DNA from: AV40 sp035568175
Lineage (GTDB): Bacteria > Verrucomicrobiota > Verrucomicrobiia > Chthoniobacterales > UBA10450
Length of the DNA stretch: 64,000 nt
Reading direction: 5' to 3'
Assembly: GCA_035568175.1 (NCBI GenBank)
Contig: DATMON010000020.1
Coordinates: 141,646-205,645 of the forward strand
Shown here: positions 33,863 to 42,678 of the stretch, piece by piece
Position numbering within the stretch: position 1 is the first letter of the stretch
Layout of the letters: each line of letters starts with the position of its first letter
The notes under the pieces: model-generated
Databases searched by the model: none
What the model was told of the DNA's origin: nothing
What the model saw: the letters and a program-made list of their open reading frames with translations, nothing else
Made by a program: the position numbers and the translations under genes

Positions 33863-36754
33863 GTGAAAACATTTTGGACAGCAATCGCTTTGGTCGCGGC
33901 TGCCACCGTCGCTTTTGGCTGGCTCAGCTGGAAATGCGTTTGCGATCCAAAAATTAATTTCCTGCCGCGAGACGGACGCGCCGAATGGATTGTATTTCCG
34001 ACTGCGGTGGATGCGCGCTCGCATCGAGTGGCGATGATGGACGCAACTTTTCGACGAACGCTCAGTCTCGAATCACAGCCGGGCTCCGCTCGATTGCTCG
34101 TTCGCGCGGCCAAGCGGATTGAATTGAAAATTAACGGTGAAACGGTTCAAACCGTTTCGACGCGCAACTGGAAACAGATCTCAACACTCGACGTGTCGAA
34201 ATTTTTCCGGCCGGGTCCGAACACGATCGAGGCGAGAGCTTTTAACGATGACGCGCCACCCGCGCTCTGGCTCACATTAACCGCGGACTCGTCGACTTGG
34301 CGGACCGACGACAAATGGGAAGTGTCGCTCGCCGGATCGACATGGCGCAGCAGCGCGCTCGCTTCGACGCCAAAGCGTGCCGGGCCGGGCAACCTTCTCG
34401 CTGGTGGCGAAAGAATATTCGATGTCGTGCCTAAAATTTGGCGGACGTGGACGGTGTTTGCAGTTCTGGCCATTTTCCTGACGACCGCGGCGGGCTGGTG
34501 GTTAACGCGGGTTACGACAAAAACGAACGATGGCGGTGCTGAATTTTCCCGCCAGCAGCTCCTCGCCTTGCTCGGACTATGCGGCATCGCCTGGTTCATT
34601 CTCTTTTGGAACAACGCGGAAATGTTGCCGTTTCTCTCCGGTTACGATTCCAAGGACCACATCGCTTATATTAAGTACATCCAGGACCACAGGGCGTTGC
34701 CGCTGCCAAACGAGGGGTTCGAAATGTTTCAGCCACCGCTCTATTACGCCTTTTCCGCCGGGGTCCTTTCGATCTCCCGGCTCACGGTCGTGGACGACGC
34801 CGCGGTGACTGTTTTACGCGCGGTGACGATGATTTTCGGCATCGCGAATTTTATTTTTGTTTTTCTGAGTATGCGCTTGCTCTTCCCCGGCCGGCTTGTT
34901 GCTCAAATGGTTGGACTGTTGACGGCCGCGTTTTTGCCGATGCAGCTTTATCTCTCGCATTATGTGACGAACGAGACGCTGGCCGCGACACTCGCGAGCG
35001 CGACGATTTATCTTGGTTTGCGCACGCTAAGGACCGAGCGCGCGTCCGCCTCGCAATATCTCTGGCTTGGCGTTTGCGCGGGACTGGCAATGTTGGCCAA
35101 GGCGACGAGCCTGTTGCTCATTCCGCCACTCATCGGCGCTTTGACGATCAAACTTTTGCAAGAACGAGCTTCCATCTTTGGCTGGTACCGTGCGTTCGGA
35201 ATAACGATCGCGGCGATTCTCGTTACCTGCGGATGGCATTACGTTCGGATCTGGCATCATTTTGGCACGCCCATCGTCGGAAACTGGGATCCCGCTTTAG
35301 GATTTCGGTGGTGGCAGGACCCGGGGTTTCACATTGCCGGCGATTATCTTCGTTTTGGCGCGGCGCTCATCGCCCCGCTGTTTAGCGGCTTCAACGGCTT
35401 TGCCGATGGAATTTACTCGACACTCTGGGGCGACAGCCTTTGCGGCGGACTGTCCGGATTGCTTTCGCGCACACCGTGGAATTACCGACTCATGATTGGC
35501 GGATACTGGCTCGCTCTGTGGCCCTCCCTGCTCGTCTTCATCGGCGCCGCGGTCGCGATCTATCGATTCACTCGTCACCCGTCACCAGAATGGTTTCTGT
35601 TACTTGGGCTCTCAGCCGCAGTCACAGTCGCGCTGATTTTTATGACGCTAAGAGTCCCTTCCTACGCGCAGGTTAAAGCTTTCTACGGATTGTCCGCGAT
35701 CGTACCGTTTTGCGCTTTCGCCGTAACCGGGTGGCAAATGCTGACAGCGCGCTCGCGCGTTTTGCAACTGCTGTTCGGCACGGTGCTGATGCTTTTTACA
35801 ATCAACAGCTTCGGCTCGGTCTGGATCCGCGCGTCGACTCAACAACATATTTACACAGCACTTAGGTCTATTTCGCAGTATCAACCGAATCGGGCCCTTT
35901 CCGAAGCAACCGAGGCGACAAAAAGCGAACCCTCGAACGCAAGCGCATATTACATTTTGGCCGCAATTCTGGATGAGATCGGTGATTCACCCCAAGCCGT
36001 CGCGCAATCCGGGCGCGGCCTCGAGCTGGATTCTGCGAACGGCGATTGTCATCTTCAATTGGGAATCAGTCTGGCAAAACAGGGAGATCTGGCGCGGGCA
36101 TTAAGCGAAGCGCGACGCGCTCTCGAATTGCAGCCGGAGAATGCGCGCGCCGACGATCTTGTCTTCACCCTGGCGCGCGAACTCCACCGCGCCGAAGCGC
36201 TCGCCATTGGGCGAGATGCGCTGGCCGTGTCGCCTTTTGATCCGGATCTGCATTATCGAGTGGGATTGGCCGCGGGCGAAGTTGGAAATTTTTCAATTGC
36301 GGTGCCGCAGTTCGGCTACGCACTGTTGCTGCAGCCAAGTCGCGCAGAAGTTGAAAGCAGATTGCATCTTGCCGTTGTTTTCGCCGCCCAAAGCGCGACC
36401 GCACCGGAGCAATTGGCCGCAATCACATCTTCGGCGCCGGAATCACCGAAATTGCTCAACGAAGTTGCCTGGATATTGGCCACTCATCCAGATGCTGCCG
36501 TGCGCAAAGGGGCAGAAGCTGTTCGACTGAGCGAGCGCGCTTGCACCCTAACGAACCGGACGCGCCCAAATTTTATCGCGACCTTGGCCGCCGCCTATGC
36601 TGAGGCGGGCAAATTTTCCCAAGCAATCGCGACCGCGCAAGAAGCAGCTACTCTTGCTCGATCGATCGGCGAAACAAAAACGGCCCGACTCGCCGAGGAT
36701 CTTTTAAGATCGTTTCAATCGAATCAACCTTACCGGGAAGAGCCACGACAATGA
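33863..36754 (+). CDS. GT-C family glycosyltransferase fused to C-terminal TPRs
   Basis: About 963 aa. There is one N-terminal membrane helix, a beta-rich extracytoplasmic domain (about 40-190), then a polytopic region with about ten helices. GYDSKDHIAYIKYIQ near residue 255 resembles the acidic first-loop motif of PMT/ArnT-type (GT39/GT83) transferases that use polyprenyl-phosphate sugars. The final 280 residues are tetratricopeptide repeats. A longer frame begins at 33797 inside tRNA-Arg and is not usable, so the GTG at 33863 is chosen. The following gene overlaps by 4 bases. The acceptor is unknown. Confidence 0.72.
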   Translation: MKTFWTAIALVAAATVAFGWLSWKCVCDPKINFLPRDGRAEWIVFPTAVDARSHRVAMMDATFRRTLSLESQPGSARLLVRAAKRIELKINGETVQTVSTRNWKQISTLDVSKFFRPGPNTIEARAFNDDAPPALWLTLTADSSTWRTDDKWEVSLAGSTWRSSALASTPKRAGPGNLLAGGERIFDVVPKIWRTWTVFAVLAIFLTTAAGWWLTRVTTKTNDGGAEFSRQQLLALLGLCGIAWFILFWNNAEMLPFLSGYDSKDHIAYIKYIQDHRALPLPNEGFEMFQPPLYYAFSAGVLSISRLTVVDDAAVTVLRAVTMIFGIANFIFVFLSMRLLFPGRLVAQMVGLLTAAFLPMQLYLSHYVTNETLAATLASATIYLGLRTLRTERASASQYLWLGVCAGLAMLAKATSLLLIPPLIGALTIKLLQERASIFGWYRAFGITIAAILVTCGWHYVRIWHHFGTPIVGNWDPALGFRWWQDPGFHIAGDYLRFGAALIAPLFSGFNGFADGIYSTLWGDSLCGGLSGLLSRTPWNYRLMIGGYWLALWPSLLVFIGAAVAIYRFTRHPSPEWFLLLGLSAAVTVALIFMTLRVPSYAQVKAFYGLSAIVPFCAFAVTGWQMLTARSRVLQLLFGTVLMLFTINSFGSVWIRASTQQHIYTALRSISQYQPNRALSEATEATKSEPSNASAYYILAAILDEIGDSPQAVAQSGRGLELDSANGDCHLQLGISLAKQGDLARALSEARRALELQPENARADDLVFTLARELHRAEALAIGRDALAVSPFDPDLHYRVGLAAGEVGNFSIAVPQFGYALLLQPSRAEVESRLHLAVVFAAQSATAPEQLAAITSSAPESPKLLNEVAWILATHPDAAVRKGAEAVRLSERACTLTNRTRPNFIATLAAAYAEAGKFSQAIATAQEAATLARSIGETKTARLAEDLLRSFQSNQPYREEPRQ

Positions 36755-37449
36755 AATTTTCTGCGGCGCGGTCGGAATTGGACACAATGGTCGTAGAAAT
36801 AGAGCTCACCCTCGTCAGCATTATTCAAGGCGTGGCCCTGACGATTTTGATCGAGAACGCGCACGCCGTGATTGCCCAGCGACAACTTTTCTTCTGGCCC
36901 TACGTGGTCGCCGGGCTCTTCGTCATTTTTGTTTTCTGGTCGCGCGCGATATTGCACATCCTCACCGTGATTCGCTGGCCGCTCGAATTTGGCCATAATT
37001 TTCTCTACATCGCTTGCGCTCTGGTTGAGGCGATTCTATTTGCTCAAATCGGCAAGCCCGCGAGCTGGTTTGGTTTCGGAGCCGCGTTCATCGCGATTGG
37101 CTGGACTTTGTTTGTTTACGATCTTCGCCTGATTTATGCGCGCATGCACGATAGTGTAGGCGAGGCGAGTGATCGTTTGTCCGCGCGAGTCCGGCGTGAT
37201 CAGTGGCTCAACATTGGTCTCCTTTTGCCGGCGGTATTTTTTCTGAACCTCGTCTCGGCAATTTTAATTCGAAACTGGCCGGGAGTTTTCCTGGCGCACA
37301 ACGCGCACGTTTGGCTGATCGCAGCCGAGCTGCTTGGGTTCGCCGGATACTTAGTCTACGTCGTTCGTTTTTATGTCGGTCTCGCTCCGCTCATCGCCGA
37401 GGCGCGCCACGAATGGCGAGGCACACTTGGCGATGGCGATCAATCTTGA
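36751..37449 (+). CDS. Polytopic membrane protein, unknown function
   Basis: A 232-aa protein with about six hydrophobic helices (for example VVAGLFVIFVFWS, FLYIACALVEAILFAQI, LVYVVRFYVGLAPLI). It overlaps the glycosyltransferase gene by ATGA, so the two are coupled. No family is recognised. The pairing suggests a role with the GT-C/TPR protein in envelope glycosylation; that is inference only. Confidence 0.65.
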   Translation: MKFSAARSELDTMVVEIELTLVSIIQGVALTILIENAHAVIAQRQLFFWPYVVAGLFVIFVFWSRAILHILTVIRWPLEFGHNFLYIACALVEAILFAQIGKPASWFGFGAAFIAIGWTLFVYDLRLIYARMHDSVGEASDRLSARVRRDQWLNIGLLLPAVFFLNLVSAILIRNWPGVFLAHNAHVWLIAAELLGFAGYLVYVVRFYVGLAPLIAEARHEWRGTLGDGDQS

Positions 37450-37461
37450 AGCGACTCTCGT

Positions 37462-37875
37462 TTAGAGATTCGTGAGCGCTTGCCGCGCTTTCTCCACATC
37501 CGATGGTCGCAGCACGATGATGCCGTTTGGCGAGTTTACGCCTGTCGCGAAGTAAGCGTACTCGATATTCACTTCAGCGCGGGAGAGCGCATCGGTAATT
37601 TTTCCAAGAACGCCGAGCTCGTTGGCCGCATCAATGCAAAGCACATCGTTCTCGAACGCGAGCACGCCGCGCTCGCCCAAAAGCATTAGGGCTTTGGTTG
37701 GATCGCTTACAATCATACGCACCACCGCATGATCGACCGTGTCCGAAACGGTCAGCGCGTGAATGTTGACGCCAGCTTTGGCCAGAGCTTCGCACACGCG
37801 AGCTAACGCTCCGGGACGATTTTCAAGAAATACCGCAAGCTGCGTCGTCGTTTCCAGGGAGAGAATGGCTTTCAT
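37462..37875 (-). CDS. Tandem ACT-domain protein
   Basis: A 137-aa protein of two ACT domains. The first is QLAVFLENRPGALARVCEALAKAGVNI and the second LGVLGKITDALSRAEVNIEYAYF (each abridged here in evidence to the loop-helix part). ACT domains bind amino acids and act as sensors. It has no attached enzyme, so a stand-alone regulator is likely. The open frame extends to 37938, but 37875 starts the first ACT strand. Confidence 0.83.
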   Translation of the reverse strand: MKAILSLETTTQLAVFLENRPGALARVCEALAKAGVNIHALTVSDTVDHAVVRMIVSDPTKALMLLGERGVLAFENDVLCIDAANELGVLGKITDALSRAEVNIEYAYFATGVNSPNGIIVLRPSDVEKARQALTNL

Positions 37876-37970
37876 CCTGAGCTCACGATGACGCGGTCGG
37901 TCGCTTCTGACAACAGAGATCGTCAACCAATTAGCCAATCAAGCACGCAAGTGCCATTGTCGATCCCAAC

Positions 37971-39311
37971 ATGGACAAATCCCCCCAATCGCCCGGGCCG
38001 AATTTACAAACTACTCGACGAACCGTCGGTTTTTTCACGGCCTGCGGGATTGTGATTGCAAATATTATCGGCACGGGCGTGTTCACCAGTCTCGGATTTC
38101 AGGTTGCCGATATTCAGTCTGGCTTTGCTTTGCTCATGCTCTGGATCGTCGGCGGAATCGCCGCGGTTTGCGGCGCGCTTTGTTACGGTGAACTGAGCGC
38201 AGCGCTCCCGCGCTCGGGGGGTGAGTATCATTTCCTTTCCGAGATTTATCATCCGGCCGTTGGTTTCATGGCCGGATTCATCTCCGCCACGGTCGGTTTC
38301 GCTGCGCCGATCGCGCTCGCGGCCATGGCTTTCGGAAAATATTTTCATGGCGTCTTCAATTTTGGTTCGCCCATATTGCTTTCATTCGTGCTGGTCTGGA
38401 CCACGGCACTTTTCCATTTTGGAAATCTTCGTCTCGGCAGCGCATTCCAAAATCTTTGGACGATCGTCAAATTGCTCTTAATTGCGGCGCTCATCGCAGC
38501 TGGATTGTTCGTCGAACAAAAACAGCCGATTACTTTTTTGCCCCACACTGACGACACGATGTCGATCTTCAGTGGCGCGTTCGCGGTTGCGCTTGTTTAT
38601 GTGATGTATTCCTATTCGGGCTGGAACGCGTCCAGTTACATCATTGGCGAAGTAAAAGATCCGGAGCGCAATGTTCCGCGCTCGCTCCTTGTCGGGACCA
38701 TCATCGTGATGGCGGCGTATGTTTTACTGAATGCGGTTTTTCTCGCCACCACACCGGAGACGGAACTGCGCGGTCAGGTCGAGGTCGGTCTGATCGCCGG
38801 CAGACACATTTTTGGAGACAATGGCGGGCGCATTGTCGGTTCGATCATTTGTCTCGGTTTAGTTTCCACAATCAGCTCGATGACGTGGATCGGCCCGCGA
38901 GTCACGATGTCAATGGGCGAAGACCATTGGGTGCTCCGGCTGCTCGGACGCAAGAATAAACAAGGCGTCCCGACCAACGCCATCATTCTCCAGTTGGCGA
39001 TCGTGAATCTGTGCTTATTGACGGGAAGCTTTGACGTAGTTCTTCGCTATATTCAATTCAGTTTACTCATCTGCTCGCTCCTGACCGTAATTGGCGTAGT
39101 CGTGCTGCGCGTGGCGCGTCCGAACATTTCCCGGCCTTACCGCGTCTGGCTCTATCCCGCGCCGCCGATAATCTTCGCTACCATCACCATTTGGATGATG
39201 ATTTATCTGTTGCGCTGCAAAACTACCGAATCCGTAGCAGGTCTCCTTACCGCAATCGCCGGGTTGTTCCTTTACTTTTGCGCCGGGAAACGCGTCAGTG
39301 CTGACCGATGA
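37971..39311 (+). CDS. APC-family amino acid permease
   Basis: A 446-aa secondary transporter with about twelve membrane helices. GIVIANIIGTGVFTSLG near residue 25 is the APC helix 1 signature, and YGELSAALPRSGGEY is the conserved helix 2 region. It resembles the LAT/APA branch that carries neutral or cationic amino acids. The ACT-domain gene diverges from it, which fits an amino-acid context. The next gene overlaps by 4 bases. Confidence 0.9.
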   Translation: MDKSPQSPGPNLQTTRRTVGFFTACGIVIANIIGTGVFTSLGFQVADIQSGFALLMLWIVGGIAAVCGALCYGELSAALPRSGGEYHFLSEIYHPAVGFMAGFISATVGFAAPIALAAMAFGKYFHGVFNFGSPILLSFVLVWTTALFHFGNLRLGSAFQNLWTIVKLLLIAALIAAGLFVEQKQPITFLPHTDDTMSIFSGAFAVALVYVMYSYSGWNASSYIIGEVKDPERNVPRSLLVGTIIVMAAYVLLNAVFLATTPETELRGQVEVGLIAGRHIFGDNGGRIVGSIICLGLVSTISSMTWIGPRVTMSMGEDHWVLRLLGRKNKQGVPTNAIILQLAIVNLCLLTGSFDVVLRYIQFSLLICSLLTVIGVVVLRVARPNISRPYRVWLYPAPPIIFATITIWMMIYLLRCKTTESVAGLLTAIAGLFLYFCAGKRVSADR

Positions 39312-40414
39312 GAAAATTTGCCGCGGGAAAGATCGCAATCACCAACCTGTCGATCTTTGCGTTGTCGATCCTGTCCCTGACGCAGACCACGCGGGCGCAG
39401 CCACCGCCTGACGACACCGCACGTTTTCTCGCCGGAATGCCGCTTGCGAAAAATTCGTCGCTCGCTTCGCTCACAAAAGATCCGGCATGGCAGGAGCACG
39501 CCGCGACTTTCGAAAAGGCTTTTGCCAAGATGAACAGGCGGCAACTCCTGAAACTGCACACCTGGGAGACGCAATATTTTCCGGAAGCGAAAGAACATGT
39601 TCCGGTCGTGTTTTACATGTTCAGCGGGCCCGATTTTCTTTACGTCGACCAATTTTTTCCGAAAGCCGACGTCTACATTCTTTGCGGCAAAGAATCGTTG
39701 GGACCGCCGCCGGACCCATTGCGGATCGGAAATCTTGGTTCAGCGTTGCACAATCTCGAGGAAGCGATGCATTCCTCGCTTCGATTCAGTTTTTTCATCA
39801 CCAAGGACATGAAAGTAAGTCTCGACTCGCAGGAACTGAAAGGCACTTTGCCCATTCTCTACGTTTTCCTAGCGCGCGCCGGCAAATCGATCAAGGATGT
39901 GACTTACGGTTCGCTCAATCAGGGCGGATCCTTTCAACAAAGCCGTCCTGGCAGCGGCGGAACACCCGGAGTCCGGATCGATTACATTGACCATAGTTCC
40001 GGCCAAAAGCAGACGCTTTACTATTTCACGACCGATATTTCCGACGGCGGAATCGCGTCGACGCCCGGCTTTCTCAGATTCTGCGACCACTTCGGCGTCG
40101 GATGCAGTTTCCTCAAGTCATCTTCCTATTTGATGTTTGAAGACGGCTTCCATCGCGTCCGAGATTTCATTCTCGACCACAGCAAGACGATCGTTCAGGA
40201 CGACGCCGGCATTCCGCTCGCCAGTTTCAATCGCGACAAATGGAACATCCGCGTGTTCGGCACCTACCTCGGCCCGATTGAGATCTTCAAACAACACTAC
40301 CAGCCGAAACTGAAGGAGATTTTTGAGCAGAGCGGTCCGCCACCGATCGGTTTCAACTTCGGCTACCGCTGGAATTACAAAGAGAGCCACGTCATCGTGG
40401 CGACGCGCAGTTGA
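39308..40414 (+). CDS. Secreted protein of unknown function, coupled to permease
   Basis: A 368-aa protein with a signal peptide (residues 1-31, ending TTRAQ). The mature part has blocks such as VPVVFYMFSGPDFLYVDQFFP, seen here as a strand-rich region, then FRFCDHFGV-like and FNFGYRWNYKESHVIVATR. I do not recognise a family. ATGA overlap with the permease indicates one operon. A periplasmic role is likely. Confidence 0.65.
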   Translation: MRKFAAGKIAITNLSIFALSILSLTQTTRAQPPPDDTARFLAGMPLAKNSSLASLTKDPAWQEHAATFEKAFAKMNRRQLLKLHTWETQYFPEAKEHVPVVFYMFSGPDFLYVDQFFPKADVYILCGKESLGPPPDPLRIGNLGSALHNLEEAMHSSLRFSFFITKDMKVSLDSQELKGTLPILYVFLARAGKSIKDVTYGSLNQGGSFQQSRPGSGGTPGVRIDYIDHSSGQKQTLYYFTTDISDGGIASTPGFLRFCDHFGVGCSFLKSSSYLMFEDGFHRVRDFILDHSKTIVQDDAGIPLASFNRDKWNIRVFGTYLGPIEIFKQHYQPKLKEIFEQSGPPPIGFNFGYRWNYKESHVIVATRS

Positions 40415-40415
40415 A

Positions 40416-41585
40416 CTATTCCTGGAACCGCCTGAACCAGGAATAGGGAAACACATCGCCCGGACAATCGGTCGCCCAGCGCGGCGGATTCACTTCGCGA
40501 TGCGGCTTCACAATCGGATAATGATCCCCCACTTTTCCGCAGCGTTGCCGGAGATAACGAATTAACTCTTCGCAGCAATCGAGCTGCGCGCGCGTCGGTT
40601 GATCGCGATTGAAATCGCCGACCAGACAAATGCCGAGCGCGATGTTGTTCAAGTAATCGCTGTGAACGTGGCCGCCATTGATTTGCCGACGCCAGCGATC
40701 TCCCACTTCGATCTGACCATTGCCCGTGGAAGTTCCATTGCCGATCACGAAATGATAAGCGAGTCCGTTTTGCATTCGGCGAATATGCCGGTGGTAATAA
40801 TCGAACGCGGCTGCATTTCCCTGACGCGTCCCGCTGTTGTGCACGATGATGTATTGCCAACGACTTCGCGCGACTGGGGCGCGATCGATCTGATTGCGAA
40901 CTGAGGCTGTCAGATAACGGTAACCTGCGCCGCTGCTGGCGCTGCGTCCGCCGCCGCCAAATAATCGCGACCAAAATCCGCGCGGCTTTTCGTAACCGTA
41001 TTTCTCGATCGTCAATTGCTCCGGCTCTTCAACCGGCGCGCCGTAGGTAGATGTCGATCTCGCCTCCGGACGAATCCGTCCGGCTGGCGGACTTGGCGCG
41101 GGCAGTGGAGGCGCGTTTGGACCCGGGACCGCGATCGCGCGTGGTGGTAAGGCATTCCCTCGGACCTCCGGAGTTTCGGACGGTTTAGGTGAAGTCTTTT
41201 TGTGCGGAGTTGGCGATTTTTCGCCGGTGGTTTTCTTTTTCTTTTTCGGTTTTGGGGAGGGTTCTTTCTCCGCGGCCTTCTTCTTCGCTTTCGGCTTCGG
41301 CGTCGCTTCTGGCGTTTCGCTCGGCGTCGGAGACGCCTCCGACTCGTCAGTTGGCGCTTTCTTGGCTTTCGGTTTTGGTTTCGGTGCGGGCGAGGACGTT
41401 TTCTTTTTCTTGTGCGGCGAAGTTTTCGGTTTCGGCGTCGGAGTAGGCGTTTCGGCCGTCACCGCGCGGGCCTTCAGAATTCGAGTCGGTTTTTCCTGAT
41501 CGGTTTCTTGCGCCTGAAGGACGACGACGCTAATGACCGCGCCGAGCGCGAGAAAAGTTGTCAGCCAAACGCGAAAACGTACCAC
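40416..41585 (-). CDS. N-acetylmuramoyl-L-alanine amidase (PGRP/Amidase_2) with long Lys/Pro linker
   Basis: About 389 aa. There is an N-terminal membrane or signal segment and a low-complexity region of about 110 residues rich in Pro, Lys, Thr and Ser (repeats such as TPKPKAKKK). The C-terminal Amidase_2 domain has WQYIIVHNSGT with the first zinc His, AYHFVIGNG, GGHVHSDYLN and HREVNPPRWATDCPG with the second His and the Cys. It should cut the lactyl-amide bond in peptidoglycan. Both GTG 41585 and TTG 41621 are possible starts. Confidence 0.84.
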   Translation of the reverse strand: MVRFRVWLTTFLALGAVISVVVLQAQETDQEKPTRILKARAVTAETPTPTPKPKTSPHKKKKTSSPAPKPKPKAKKAPTDESEASPTPSETPEATPKPKAKKKAAEKEPSPKPKKKKKTTGEKSPTPHKKTSPKPSETPEVRGNALPPRAIAVPGPNAPPLPAPSPPAGRIRPEARSTSTYGAPVEEPEQLTIEKYGYEKPRGFWSRLFGGGGRSASSGAGYRYLTASVRNQIDRAPVARSRWQYIIVHNSGTRQGNAAAFDYYHRHIRRMQNGLAYHFVIGNGTSTGNGQIEVGDRWRRQINGGHVHSDYLNNIALGICLVGDFNRDQPTRAQLDCCEELIRYLRQRCGKVGDHYPIVKPHREVNPPRWATDCPGDVFPYSWFRRFQE

Positions 41586-41648
41586 TGCTGCGCAGCGTAA
41601 CAGAGTGTCACGCGCGATCAACCGGCAACGAAATCAAAACGTCGCCAA

Positions 41649-42536
41649 TTACGCCGGCTGCATCGCCGGCTCGGACATTTCAGATTTCCCGTGCTTTTCT
41701 CGTTCCCGGCGAAGGATGGCGTTCAGTTTGCCCCCGAGCAGCAGGAACAAACAAGTGAGATACATCCAGGTCAGCAAAATGATGATCGACGCAAGCGCGA
41801 GATAAGTTGCGTCGTAGCGGCTGTAGCGCGCGACGTATAACTGAAACAATTTCGTCACCGTGATCCAGCCGATCGAGAAAAAGAGCGCGCCCGGCAGCGC
41901 TTGCCGAATTGTCAGATAATTTTCCGGCGTGAGCAGATACAAAACCAGCGCGAGCACGACGAGCGCAATTGCTGTGAACGGCAGGTTCAAGGCCGCAACC
42001 CACTCCTGTAGAGGGAAACCAAGTTGGAGATTTACTTCCGCGATACCGGCCAAGGTCTCCCCAAAAACCACGGCGGTGAATCCGAGAAAGATAGAGATTC
42101 CAAACCAGAACAGGAGCAAAAACGAAATAATGTATTTCGACCACCAATTGCGCGGTGCGGTCACGCCGTAAGTTTGACTGAGTGCTCGCGATATCGTCGC
42201 TATAAAGAGCGTCCCCAAATAAATTCCTAGAAAGATACCAGCGTTTGCCAACCAACCGCTTGAACCGGTCGCGACCACATTCGCAATCGCGACATCCAGA
42301 ATGTCCTGCACTTTTGGATCCGGGGGCATAAAACTTTTCACCAAAGCGAAAATACCGTGCAAGTTCGACGGATCGGTTCCGAACAAACCGAGCAAATGCC
42401 AGAAAAACAAGAGGACAAACGGTAAGGCGAATACAAGTTGATAAGCCATTTGCGACGCCAGCCCGGTCGTGTTGTCGGTAGCTGTTTCCCAGACTAGCCG
42501 TCGACAAACTGTCCACATTGCGCGCAATATCTTCAC
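41649..42536 (-). CDS. YihY/BrkB-family inner membrane protein
   Basis: A 295-aa protein with six hydrophobic helices in the YihY/BrkB arrangement: AYQLVFALPFVLLFFWHLLG, FLGIYLGTLFIATISRAL, and the C-terminal SRYDATYLALASIIILLTWMYL stretch (first 20 residues cited). The family is widespread and its function is not settled. It starts with GTG. It lies 27 bases upstream of the amidase TTG start on the same strand. Confidence 0.85.
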   Translation of the reverse strand: MKILRAMWTVCRRLVWETATDNTTGLASQMAYQLVFALPFVLLFFWHLLGLFGTDPSNLHGIFALVKSFMPPDPKVQDILDVAIANVVATGSSGWLANAGIFLGIYLGTLFIATISRALSQTYGVTAPRNWWSKYIISFLLLFWFGISIFLGFTAVVFGETLAGIAEVNLQLGFPLQEWVAALNLPFTAIALVVLALVLYLLTPENYLTIRQALPGALFFSIGWITVTKLFQLYVARYSRYDATYLALASIIILLTWMYLTCLFLLLGGKLNAILRREREKHGKSEMSEPAMQPA

Positions 42537-42596
42537 GTTGCCAGAAGTTTACTTTGCCGAGTGGAAATATCCATTAAACTTCCGCCGCGGTTGCAG

Positions 42597-42626
42597 CCGC
42601 CCCGCTCTGTCGGGGCGAACTTTTTT
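42597..42626. terminator. Hairpin with T-run in a divergent intergenic region
   Basis: GCCCCG-CTCTGT-CGGGGC followed by GAACTTTTTT looks like an intrinsic terminator on the plus strand. It is in the 142-base gap upstream of the MGDG-like gene, where no plus-strand transcript is expected to end, so it may instead be a dispersed repeat or a leader attenuator. Confidence 0.4.
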
Positions 42627-42678
42627 AGAGCACGGCGACAGAGCGCCTTGGCTACAATATTGTTTGGCCTAACGAATC

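Noticed and set aside
41189..41600. Several Phe/Arg-rich frames on the plus strand
   Set aside because: They are antisense to the Lys/Pro-rich linker of the amidase and reflect its biased composition.
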